A stretch of 64,000 bases of DNA, from contig JADCRB010000067.1 of the NCBI GenBank assembly GCA_021464245.1, positions 4,502,974 through 4,566,973 on the forward strand. The letters run 5' to 3'. Position numbers and translations under genes: made by a program. Source of the stretch: Carallia brachiata. Its lineage: Eukaryota; Streptophyta; Magnoliopsida; Malpighiales; Rhizophoraceae. Each line of letters starts with the position of its first letter. Position 1 is the stretch's first letter. Below the pieces are notes generated by a model. The model saw nothing but the letters and a program-made list of their open reading frames with translations, had not been told where the DNA came from and did not search any database. Positions 13,651-25,358 of the stretch are shown here, one piece after another.

Positions 13651-15690
13651 CCATGATTAAAATACTCTTTATTCTCAAAATTAAAACTCGAAACTTTAAA
13701 AAATTTTCCTAATCATGATTTAATGAATTGCCTAATTGGGAAGGGATGTTACTCCTAGTTTACATTTAACTACTATTAGGCCGTAAAGTAAACGGATTTT
13801 TATTGTGTTGTGATTGCAATTAATGACCCTGTCGGTGCATGGCATTTCCTATTTACTAGATTCAAAATTCTCCTATTTAATATTGTTCTCTTAATGGAAG
13901 TAGTTATCCGCACATGCACAAGGAAGCGGTTAACGACGAAACAATTTAAGCAGCACAAATTTAGATTTGACCCAAGTAAATTTTAGTCAAGAATTTGAAC
14001 TTCCAAGCCTTAAAGAAAAGAGTGTCATTGCACTTTCAGAAAAAGATATTTTTCTGAATATTTTTTTGTGTAATAAAATTATAATTTTATATAACAAAAT
14101 TATTACTTTGTGCAATAAAAAAAAATACAGATTTTTTTTATTGTACAAAATAGCAGTTTTGTTGTACAAAATCATAAACTTGTTGCAAAAAAAATATTTG
14201 GACAGATACCCTATTCTAGAACGCTAATTTTTTCCTAAAGAAAATATTGTTTACTTATTACTTCGATAGTTCATTAATCCATTATCTAAAATCGGAAAAA
14301 GTAGAGTTTCCGAATGTTTTGTCTAATTTTTTTTTACTCGAATTGCAACAAAATTCTTATTTTTTTTGACTAATGTTTAACTTTTTGTAACAAAAATGAA
14401 AAAAAAAAAATTTATTGTAAAAAATAAAACTGTTGTCGCGAAAACTCATTGTAATCCAAGTAAAAAAAATTAGGCAAAAAATTCGGAAAGTGTATCCATG
14501 CCCATCAAAAATATATTCCAAATTATCAGTTAGGAAGTGAATCATTAATTATGTTTACACAAGCTCAGCCCCTCGAACAAAATTAAAAAAAAAAAACGGT
14601 TTTTATTTTTTGAAAACACCAATAGTGATTTTGAAAGAGGATGAAGATTGAGTAATTATCAGAAATCGATCTAATCTGTCGAAATTTCTTAATTTTGGAA
14701 TTATATATGTTGATGGATGTATTGTCACACCAAAATTATATGGGATTTGTTGTCTAAAAAAAAAATTTGGTCACCGGATCAAGTCCAGATCTGAATTCAG
14801 GCCTTAGTCTATCAACTAGCCGTATATTTTATTACACGACACATTAAATAGCAAATAAGAAACAATTATAGTATAATACACTGAATGTTTTATATAACTA
14901 AATGATTACTATTTATAATAAAAGATTGATAAAAAATATATTTATTTTTATCACAAATATTAATCGTTTAATTACACGAATCAATCGAACGATTGCATTG
15001 TAATTATTTTCTGTCTACAATTTTTTAAAAACGAAAAAGCCCAAGCACTAAGAAGAGAAAATAGCATAAGTCGACACAATTACAGAAGAATATGCAGAGA
15101 GAGAAAGAGAGGCGCTGGTGCATGAAAATAGTGAGGCACTAACCGGTATTTGAGCGTGTCTCTGGGGATCATTTTCATTGTTCAAGGGCCTCACAAGGGT
15201 GAAGCATTCTCTAGCTGGAAATGCGGCACAAATAGAGTCTCAAGTTTATTAAATACATAAAGTAAACAAATAAAAAAAAGGTAAAATCTATTTTAACTCA
15301 CCTGATGAGGCGAGAAAAATGAACTCAACAAGATTGCATTTGAGGGTCAACCGGTTGTTTAATTGAAAAACCGGTTGCCTACCTTCTTTTTTCTTTTGTT
15401 TTTTTTTTTTTTTAAGTTCTTCATTAAGGGTAATTGTTTTTTTTTTTAATTTTTTAGCAAGTGCAAATTTTTTTTTTTTTTTGGAGCTATGTCAAAAGCA
15501 TGTGTGCCGTTGCAAATATATTTTTTTCCCCCAAGGTTATTAGACAAGCATTTACGATTTTATTTGGATATAAAATAAAAAAATCAAATTATATAACGAA
15601 ATATGGATTTTTAAAAAATAAAAATCTAGATGTAAAAAAAAATCTAAAATTAATTATTTTAGTGTATATATTAAAAAACAAAATTAATTT
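13651..15690. other. AT-rich intergenic sequence
   Basis: I see no supported gene. Short open frames at 13967-14227 on both strands come from an AT-rich near-palindromic stretch (TTGTACAAAAT and ATTTTGTACAA types) and encode only I/K/L/F-rich low complexity. T-runs occur at 15395-15415 and 15465-15482. Confidence 0.5.
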
Positions 15691-16590
15691 TCTTTTTAAA
15701 ACTCAAATTTTAGTTGTAAATATTAGCTACTTAAAATTTTAAAATTTATATATAAATATTTAAAATTTGAGTAAAAGTAGATTTAAATTTTTAGCATTTT
15801 TACTCAAATTTTAGTTTCCAATATCAATTATTCAAGTTTTTAAAATTATGTACAAATACTCAAAATTTAATTTGAAATAGATGCAAATTTTTTGTATTTT
15901 TATTCAAATTTTTAATTTTCAGTACCAACTATTCAAATTTTTTAAATTATATATAAATACTCAAAATTTGAGTAGAAATAGACTCAAATTTTTAGTACTT
16001 CTACTCAAATTTTTGTTTCTTAGTAAATCTATTCAAAATTTTAAAATTATGTACAAATACTCAAAATTTTGAGTAGAAGTAGATTCAAATTTTTAGTATG
16101 TCTAATTAAAATTTTAAAATTATGTATAAATACTCAAAATTTAAGTAGAAATATACTCAAATTTTTAATACTTCTATTTAAATTTTTAGTTTGCAGCATT
16201 AACTACTTGAATTTTAAATTTATGTATAAATTCTCAAAATTTTAGTAGAAGTAGACTCAAATTTTCAATACTTTAACTCAAATTTTTAGTTTTTTAACAC
16301 TTATATACTCAAATTTCTAAAATTATATACAAATACTCAAAATTTGCGTAAAAGTACTCTCAAATTTTTTGTTTTGAATACCTAATTACTCATATTTTTG
16401 AAATTATGTGCAAATATTCAAAATTTAAGTAGAAGTAGATTATTTTTTATTTTAACTATCTAATTACTCAAATTTTTAAAATTATATAAATAAATACTCG
16501 GTCCAAATTTGAGTGTAAACTCAAAATTTAATTTTAAATACCTATCTTCGTAAATTTTGAAAACTATGCTTAAATACTCGAAATTGGAGT
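15690..16590. repeat. Degenerate satellite, about 10 units of ~75-107 bp
   Basis: A unit built around (A/T)TGTACAAATACTCAAAATTTGAGTAGAAGTAG-like sequence followed by ACTCAAATTTTTAGTA recurs imperfectly. The core ACAAATACTCAAAATT, or a close variant, is near 15742, 15849, 15946, 16048, 16122, 16222, 16325, 16406, 16485 and 16567. Spacing is mostly about 100 bp, with some contracted units of 74-84 bp. Each unit also contains the near-palindrome ACTCAAATTTGAGT. The open frames across it (15461-16072) are a by-product of the repeat. Confidence 0.8.
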
Positions 16591-17160
16591 CAGGTATATT
16601 CAAACATGTCAATGAAATTTTCATAAGCCAAAAAATTAAACAAAAAAAATTCCTTGATTAATCAAATGAAGATGAATCTTACTAGTCCCCATAATGCTAA
16701 GCTAGCTTGCTTTAGAATTTTTTGCTTACTAGTTGAGGCAAGAAAATGTTAACTTAAAAGTCTTTTTTTTTATTCTAATGCTAAATAATATTATAGGTAA
16801 CTATTGACGCACATTTTCCATTGCTAATCACTATACCTTGTATGTGAAAAACTCAATTAAATGATTGAGAGACAACCATGTGCTTTAAGTGTTAAGTTAG
16901 TTTTAAATTTTATAAATATTGATATCATAAACCCTTGTGCAGGTCTAATCTTTGTATCAATAAAGAAAGAGTACTGTTGTCATTATATTATGATTATGCG
17001 AAAAAGTAATTTTATGTAATGATCATCAGATACATTTTAATAGCTTGGTATAATTCTATGAAAAACTATTTTTTTTTTAACCCAAGATGACAAATGGTTT
17101 TGAATTTTACTTTATAAAATCATTTTGGATTTTGGAGGCATGCGTAAGGAATAAAAATCA

Positions 17161-17168
<8 letters not shown>

Positions 17169-17219
<51 letters not shown>

Positions 17220-17226
17220 TTTTTTT
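17169..17226. repeat. (TA)n followed by (T)n microsatellite
   Basis: About 17 TA dinucleotides (17169-17202) run directly into about 24 T residues. Such tracts are highly length-variable and error-prone in assemblies. Confidence 0.95.
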
Positions 17227-17849
17227 CATAGTATAAAGTCATTTTTGAATCACCAAGCGCGTCTATAGTCTAAAATTTAATTCATTTGTATATTGTTCTC
17301 CCAATATAGATTTTATTTATTTAATTATGATAAATTATTATCGCAAAAAAATTGAAAAAGAACACTAAAAAAATCAAAATGGCAATTACATCGGCATTGT
17401 TGTACGTTGCTGCAACTCAGAATGTTATTCTGGCGAACTACGGCGGCCAAAACATTAGAATTGAATTCCTGATTGCTTATTCAAGAAATTTACTTTAACA
17501 CTTGTTTTTTTTCAAGTTTTGAATTGCCGGGCAAAACTAAATAATCAATTATCACGTAATATTCTATTACGTCTCTACTTGAAGTAATTATAAGATAATA
17601 ACAAATATATACAGTGCAGAGAATGTCATCAAAATCCGTTGTAGCTCCAACCATTAGCTCCACAGATGTGTTTCAAAACTCTCAATCTCTCATCGTCAAT
17701 GAGTCAGAAATAGGTTGTGTCCCATCTAATGTCCATGGCTTCCACTAGCTGATTTGCGTCTCAAAATTTTTTTTCTATTCTTAAAAAGAAAAGAAACAAA
17801 GAAAAGCTAATCAGCTAACTAATCAACAAAGAAGAAAAAAAAAAAATTG

Positions 17850-19300
17850 TCAAAAATGGGAAAATTTTCCATGAAACTCCACTAACTGTTTCTGTAGGCA
17901 ACATCCCCAACTATCAGCATTGCACGATATTCGAGTACTGAAACCAAAAAAAAAAAAGCAACAACAACTGATCATTATAACCCAAAAAATAGTCTTGATA
18001 ATCTGCTCTTCCACATTTTCTGATCCCACAACCAAGCCACGCTTATATTTAACAACTAATTGAAACATTTTGATAGGAATTCTATTAGAAAAAGGCTTAC
18101 CATACTGAACTCAACAATCTTCTTTATGTTGTCCTCATATGATGTTTGTGTTCTAACCCCTAATGTTCAGCGAGTGTACCAAAACACATATATATGCTGA
18201 TCATAGACGAGTAGAACTGAAATAAGCACTAATGAAGCGCGGATGCTAAAGCAAAAAAGAACATATGCTAACATCATGCTTTCGTTAAAGGTGAAAACTT
18301 CAAGCATTGTACAATAAAATGTTTATTAGCATCTGAAAAATCAAAAAGAAACACCACTAGAAAGCAAGAGATAGACGAATTTATTGGAAATTTGATAAAT
18401 TAAATATTAGCTCACATACCCACAACTTGAACTTTGCATTTGTGACAACTATTGCCAACAAAAGAACAGGGATACAGTGAGCATTGCAAGGCTAGCCATA
18501 CACATAAGACCTAAAACAGGTTATCTAAATTATATCTACTACTAAACCTAATCAAAAAAAGGTGTAACATTAGGTATTTTTACTCTCAAATTTCAAGATC
18601 AGTACAGGCCATGGTCAAATCATACATTGTAATCTAACAGGCTCAAATTAAGTAATTAAGTAAACAATCCGCCTCTCTCTCAACCCCACAGTCTAGTTGA
18701 AGAGTAAAAAGTTAAGGATTTGTGATTCTAAAAGACTATTCCTACCTTAGGGCTATATCCATATCAATACAGAAACTTCTTCCTTTTGCCTTAGTCTCTA
18801 GACAGTAATTAAATTGCTATAGATAGAGAATAACAAAGTTTGCTCAAGAATAAAAAATTCCAAGGCTCTTCATCCACAAAAATACATGCCAGAATCATAA
18901 CTACAAGTAAATTTTACTATACCTGCACGACATCATTCTTTGTCATAATTCTCAACAAACAATATGACTGACATTTGAGGGCAGAGGAATCAATCTAAGA
19001 GTATGACAAGTTTCGGGCGTCACTAGCTTCAGGCCCAAAAATAACAATGGAGAAAAAAAGAAAAAGAAAAGGAAAAAATCAAAAAAAAGAGAAGAGGAGA
19101 AAATTTCGTACTTGGAAAAGAGGAACGCACGATCACATAAAAGAATTTGAATTCTATAGAACTCCCACCATAGAATCTAAATTACAGGCATTATTATCCT
19201 AAATTCGTGCTAGGATTGTGCTTGTTTAGAGAATGGTAATTTAGAGGGGCTAGGGTTTGAGAAGGGATCGAATAGAAGAGGAGAATGAGATTTTTTTTTC
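17850..19300 (-). other. Possible unrecognised spliced transcript (weak)
   Basis: On the minus strand, a leader-like CT-rich stretch containing CAAACCCTAGCCCC (about 19258-19245) is followed by short pieces with consensus splice sites. One is ATGACAAAGAATGATGTC... at 18946-18923, ending CAG|GTATAG. Another, at 18448-18420, lies between AG| and |GTATGT. A third, near 18160-18100, has an open frame reading VRTQTSYEDNIKKIVEFSM followed by |GTAAGC. The reading phases do not join cleanly with the obvious sites, and I recognise no family. It may be a non-coding RNA or a decayed gene. Confidence 0.2.
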
Positions 19301-22300
19301 TTTTTTTTTTTTTTTGCCCAAAGGAGAATGCGATTTTGAGGAGCTGTGGTTTTTTTTTAATTTTATTTAACCTCTGCAACATGTATCCCTCTTCTTTAAA
19401 AATGAGTACACTATTCTCACCTTATTAGGTGAATATAATTAGCATGCACGAAAGAAATGCCTCTTTTCTAAAACCATCCGCGAAATCAATCCGCAACCAA
19501 CATATTATTTTGGGCGACTTAGAGAGGTTTATGGTTTGGTTGTAGATTGAAATTTATGAAACCTGTCATTGACGATTTAAATATAAAATACTCGTTGAAA
19601 CTGTTTTATCTAATATGCGAACATTCTTGTATGTTGATGTATTGCTTGCTCTACCGCTTTGAGATAATTCGCCATGAACGAAATGCCAGGACACAAAATG
19701 GTTCTCCTGCTTAAGCAAAGGAATGCAATTCATTGTAAAGATAAAATAACACTCAAGTGGTGCCATGCAAACTTTCTGCATGTCTAGGATAATCAATCTT
19801 AACTTCAAAAAATCATAATAAATTGAAAAAATAACAAAATGTTGATTCTCTGAGGATGTTTTTTTTTTGTTTCAAAAATTAGCAAATTCAAATTATTTTC
19901 ATTGAAATATCTTAAGGAAGTTTTGAAAATTCTATTTTAGCTTTGAATTTTTATATTAAATTGGACATTGTTGTTTGCGGTTAATCATTATGGCTTTCCA
20001 GATACTTAAAGATATTGTTTGGAAGTCAGTCAAATATTTTATCTTGTGTTGTAAGTATTGGGAAAAAAAAAAAAAAGACCCCTAGATCTTACTTACAATT
20101 AACTCTCATTTCTCAATAATTAATTTATTTCTCAATTCAACTAAATCAGAAAAAGAAAAAAAAAAGTGCTCTTGCAGTTGTCAAGCATAATAAAAAGCAA
20201 AAGAACATGAAGAAAAATGGAATGAACTATCAAAAAAATCTGCAGGAAATTTGTATGGACAAAGGAAGCATATTATATTGTTTGGTTTGCTTGATGCTCA
20301 ATGACGCAGCAACTTCAGTTTTTTTTTTTTTTTAATGGTATAAAGAAAGCAATTGTGGAACAAGCTTTCAATAACAGCTGTGCCTCGAAATTGTATTTTG
20401 ACCTAGAATTTAGAATTGGATGTAGAACATGTGGTGGTGTAGTTTACAAGATTAACGAAACAATTGTTTTGGTGTTACTGTATCAAGTTTTTACTTTCAT
20501 TTAACCACCTGATATAATTTAGTGGTCGCCACGGCACTAATTATAAACTTGGTAGTATTATTAATTGTCAATTTTATTGTCACCAGCCCTTGGTTAATTG
20601 TTACTATTGTTGCTGTCAGCCTTCGAACTTCTGACTCGAGAAAGTATGACCAAATGCACTGCAAAACTTTAAAGAAAAAGTTAAAAACTTTTTCTTTGGC
20701 CTCGTGCCCAGTCACTGGCTCGAGTGCATCTAACTTTTATTAAATTTCAAATAAATTAATGACACTTGCTTTTACAATTTACTTCTTCGAAGTTTAGTAT
20801 AAATTATTCAGTCTTATCTGATACTAAAAGCCCTATGTAATTCCTCTTTAACAGGTCGGTAAGAAATTACTCTTACTTATTTATTTTACTTGAAAAAAAA
20901 GAATTTTTGTTAAAATTTTCATATATGTAAGTATTCTCATGTTCAACCTTAGAGACAAAAATTCGGACCAAGAAATTAGAAACACATGTCTGCTGGTCTT
21001 TGCTTGATTTTTTATACATTTGTTTTCGGGGTCGGTTCCCTTTTAATAATATTCTGCAACGTAAATTGTTACATAATAGATTGACTTTTAGATGAGAATT
21101 ATGCTTGTACATCAAGAATAGACAGATTCAAAACAAAATAAATGTGGAATATTTGACCAAGATATTTCTTAATCACCAAGTAGAGAAAAAAAAAAAAGGA
21201 TAAACCTAAGAAAGAGAAAACAGTTTGAATTTAAGGTCAAAAACGTTATGTTAGGGATACGTTGGAAGAAAATTGTTTACTGTTTTTAAAGTATATTAAT
21301 TAATGTGTAAATGTACCCCAATAGAAGATTAGTGTCCAAACCCAACAAAAAAAAAATAACAAAAGGGAAAAAATTTCCCAAGAAAAAAAAATAAAAAATG
21401 TACTAACGAAGGAGAAAATTTTAATAACAACATGATGGGGAAAAAAAAAGAAAGAAAAAGGGTCAGTGGGTGGAAAGTATGTTAATTTAATTGAAAAAAC
21501 AACTAATTTGGTGGCAATTTAAAAAGTAAGGACAAGAAAATAAATCTAAATAAATGACATTTAAGAAATAAAAGAATAAATTTTGCGACATTTTCTCTAA
21601 TATTTCATTGGCTCAAGCTGAGACAACCGCCGGTCACGTTTCTCTCTTGCTGATGCTTCAAATTAAGCCATTACCCAAAAAAGGCATTAAAATCCTACGC
21701 AGACGCCGGTCTGGCGGTCTTACAACCCCACAAATCACTCTCCACGATCGAAAAAATAAATAAATAAAAGAGTGAACAAAAGCAAAAAAAAAAAAAAGTG
21801 TAAAAAGGAAACAAACAAAATAAATTGGATTTGATTACGTAAGGATAGGGTACAAAGACAAAACACATCAGTCAGGTTTATTTATTTTTTTTATTTTTAA
21901 ATTCAAAAGATATTTTGCGAAACATAAATCTTATGTGGCTTAATTTTATAGAATCTGAGAAAATTTATGAGAAAAATTATGATTGAATTAAAAAAATTAA
22001 GTGAGTTATTCTTTTTTGGAGAAAAAAAAGAGGAAACGATGATAGAGTTCCGTAAATTTTTTAGGGAAGATTTTGTCTCTCTGGCTCGAGATAGGATTTG
22101 AGCTTTTATCTCTGATCCTATCAAAGAAGTAAGTTACGATAAATCTTGTAAAAATTATTACAGAATCGTTCAAAACTTTAAATAATAGAGTATATATTTA
22201 ACTATACTGATGAACTATAATAAGATTTAAACCTATAATTTCGTAAAAATATGGTCAAATTTTTTATCATTAAATTATATAAATGATAATAATAAATGAG

Positions 22301-22625
22301 TTATTAAATATTATTGAGTGAATGATTTTTTCAAAATTAAGTGGATGTAGCAAATGTTTTTCTAAAATTATAAGGCATAAATGTGTTCGCGGCGTTGCTC
22401 TAAAATGCATTGCTATCTAAATTTTCTGAAATAAGTTATAAACAAAACCAAAAAGATTAAACCAAAAAAAAAAAAAAACCAAAAATCCCAGCCAAACTCC
22501 CAAACCCAAAATTCTAACATAAACAGAAGTATTTGATCCAACAGAGGCAGAGGCAGAACAAGAAGACATTCAGAGAGAGAGAGATTAAGAAAGAAAGAAA
22601 TTCAGAAGAGAGTCTCACATATGTA

Positions 22626-25358
22626 ATGCATCAGAAGAAATCAGAAGTTCAAATCGGAAAAGAAAGCAGCGGCGTTTCTTCCGATTTCAATCCCACCCCT
22701 CCTCTCCTCTTCCCACTCTCCTCCGATCACGCCGCCGCCGGCACCGGAACGACGACAACAACAGCCGATGATGTTCCTCAAATTCTGATCGAATCTCCCA
22801 CCGATTACCCAATTGTCCCTTCTCCTTCTTCTTCCTGCTCCCCAACTCCCTACAAGCGGACCCTTTTGACCCACCACCACCACCACCACCACCACCGCCA
22901 ACAGCATCCTCCTCCTCCGCACCGTTCCCCTTCTCTCTCCAAATCCCCAACTATCTACCATTTCTCCACCGCCCCCACCGCCGCCCAACGGACTCATCAA
23001 TCGCCTTTCTCCATCTCAATCGCCTCCAAGTCCGCCGCTTTTCGGTTCCTCCGCCGCTTCAATCACTTCCGTCGCCTCCGCGTCCACCTCCGCTTAATTC
23101 TCCTCCTTTCCCTCCCCTTGTTTTACTTTCTCGTCTCCCATCCGAGCCATTCTTTCCTTCTCGACTTTCTCTCCGCTTTCGCTTTCTCCGCGGCCTTGTT
23201 ATTCTCTCTCAATCTCGCCCTCCCTCGCCTCCCTTCCATTCGCCTGTTCCTTTCCCGTTCCTTTCCGATCAAGCTAAATTCCAAATCCGCCCTACCTACA
23301 CCGCCTCTGCCCGTGTTTTGGTCAATTGGGTCGAGGTCAGTTTCAGAGAAAAGGGTCAATTCTGGATGTGGGGTTCAGGTTTACAGCAACGGTGACGTCT
23401 ACGAGGGGGAGTTTCATAAGGGGAAGTGCTCCGGAAGTGGGGTCTATTACTATTACATGAGCGGGCGGTTTGAGGGAGATTGGGTGGACGGAAAATATGA
23501 TGGATATGGGGTGGAGACGTGGGCTAGAGGGAGCCGGTATAGAGGGCAGTATAGGCAGGGGCTCCGGCACGGATTCGGGGTGTACAGGTTTTATACAGGA
23601 GATGTTTATGCCGGGGAATGGTCTAATGGGCAGAGCCATGGCTGCGGAGTTCATACTTGCGAGGACGGCAGCCGGTATGTTGGGGAGTTCAAATGGGGCG
23701 TCAAGCATGGCCTCGGCCACTACCATTTCAGGTAAATTCAGTAGTTGTTTCCATCATTTTATTTGAAATTTCTAGTTGCTGCATTGAGGAGGTTGTGCTC
23801 AGATGATGGCATTATGAGCTTTATGCTTCTTGGTCTTATTTTTTGCATTGGCTATTATTGGTTTTCTTGGTATGTGGTCGCAGCTATTGTGATATGTGGC
23901 ATTTGGATGTGGTGAATGCATGAACAGGCATTGAAGCAGCTCTAGAATTATTGTTTACTACTGCTTATAATGTGACATGGCTTATGCTGTGGCTGCGGCT
24001 AGTGTATGATGAACAAATTAGTAACGGAAAATGTGGCTAAAGTCAATCGACTTTAAGCATTATTTTCTAGGATTTTCTTTTTCTTTGCCTACTAGTTGCC
24101 AAAATTAATTGGATTTTTGCAAGAATTTTGGTAACAAATCAATTGAGAATTGATAAATAGTATTCTCCATTCGCAAGATGGCGAAATTCTTGCTATGCTA
24201 AGAACCTAATACCAAGCTCTCTTATGATGGCGAAGTGCCGCCTGCCCACTATTTTGAGGAAGTCCGGGAGCGGTTATGAATTGCAATTGGAATGCGCCTC
24301 TGTAGATTTCTTTTCCAAAATTTAATATCTTTTGCTTTATAAAAGTGAATGAAAGGTATTCTGGAAAAAAGAGAAGGGATTGGCTTCCTTGCGACCTTGT
24401 TTTCCATTTTAGGATTCTGACCTCACCTGCTCTGACGTAATCCTGGTAGTCCATTTTGTAATATTTATGCTGTTATGGGTGACTCTCTTGCAGCCTTACA
24501 TATTGAAAATGAACTTGCATTGACCAAAATTTTTCCTCTTTTTTTGTTTTTAATCAGAAATGGGGATACATATGCTGGAGAATATTTTGCAGACAAGATG
24601 CACGGCTTTGGTGTCTATTGTTTTGCAAATGGACATCGCTATGAGGGAGCCTGGCATGAGGGTAGAAGGCAAGGCCTTGGAATGTATACATTCAGAAATG
24701 GGGAGACTCAGTCTGGTCACTGGCAAAATGGAATTCTTGATGTCCCAAGCACACAGAATGTCACTTATCCTGTATCTCCCATCGCTGTTTATCATTCCAA
24801 AGTTCTTAATGCAGTGCAGGTACTTGATTTTCTATCTCAATGCTTTGTGTATTTCTTGTTTGCATTTGTCTCTGAGGTAAACTTTAGTTCCTTTTCCTTG
24901 ATGCCTTGTTCTCTGACTGCCTTCAGTTTTAGATGCTTCACTGATCTTTCTCCTTAATCATTGGCTCCAGTGAAGCAACAAGAGAATTGATTGTCATGGG
25001 TCAATTGATCTTTGTTGACTGATACAGTTAGAATGCATTGGGTTTATAAATTTAATATAGTGCATGTAACTTTGGGTCTTCCAATAGTTTTTCCATTAGT
25101 TGTTTCTTTGACATATTGCAAGAAGGACTGGAATATATTCTGCCTGATATTTTCGGTAGAGATGACCATGAGAATAGTTTCTTAATAACTGGGGCTGGCC
25201 TTTTCTTAAATGAATTCTAGGGTTTGCATGTATTTTTGGTAGTTCTATAGAATTCTCTCTCTCTCTCTCTCTTTCGTCTGATTGTTGTAAATTGTTCACA
25301 GGAAGCACGCCGAGAGGCAGAAAGGCTTATGATGTGGCAAAGGTGGACGAAAGGGTGA
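22626..25358 (+). CDS. Membrane-anchored MORN-repeat protein, C-terminus frameshifted
   Basis: Coding exons are 22626-23731, 24558-24819 and 25302 onward. The ATG at 22626 is the first in frame. Residues 1-150 are low complexity, with an eight-His run (83-90) and Pro/Ser-rich stretches. Two hydrophobic segments (about 154-170 and 177-199) suggest membrane anchoring. From residue 247 there are seven full MORN repeats and a partial eighth (pattern Y-x-G-E/D-W/F...G-x-G-x-Y/V). MORN repeats bind membranes or phosphoinositides in other proteins; the plant relatives are annotated as MORN or SET7/9-like proteins with no SET domain here. In exon 3 the frame reads EARREAE and then stops at 25356-25358. 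The conserved continuation (AYDVAKVDERVNRAVAAAN...) is open one base out of phase, to 25480. One A appears missing in GAAAG at 25320-25324. As written the product has 474 residues; the family form would be about 40 longer. Confidence 0.85.

Larger units (their letters stand above)
16591..22532. other. Long intergenic region, mainly AT-rich
   Basis: No gene is supported with confidence over almost 6 kb. The region contains a TA/T microsatellite (17169-17226), a weak candidate minus-strand transcript (17850-19300), many A-runs and, toward the MORN gene, a GC-richer promoter-like patch (21600-21750, with CCGGTC and ATTGG motifs). The last 100 bases, with AG-rich GAGAGAGAGA at 22571-22580, are the probable 5' leader of the MORN gene. 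Confidence 0.5.

Noticed and set aside
15461..16072. F/K/I-rich ORFs
   Set aside because: They are produced by the AT-rich satellite repeat.
19640..19680. tRNA-like sequence (minus strand TATCTCAAAGCGGTAGAGC)
   Set aside because: The D-arm resembles a tRNA, but there is no anticodon arm, T-loop or paired acceptor stem.
22641..23000. Minus-strand Gly/Val-rich ORFs over MORN exon 1
   Set aside because: They are the complement of the His- and Pro-coding repeats.
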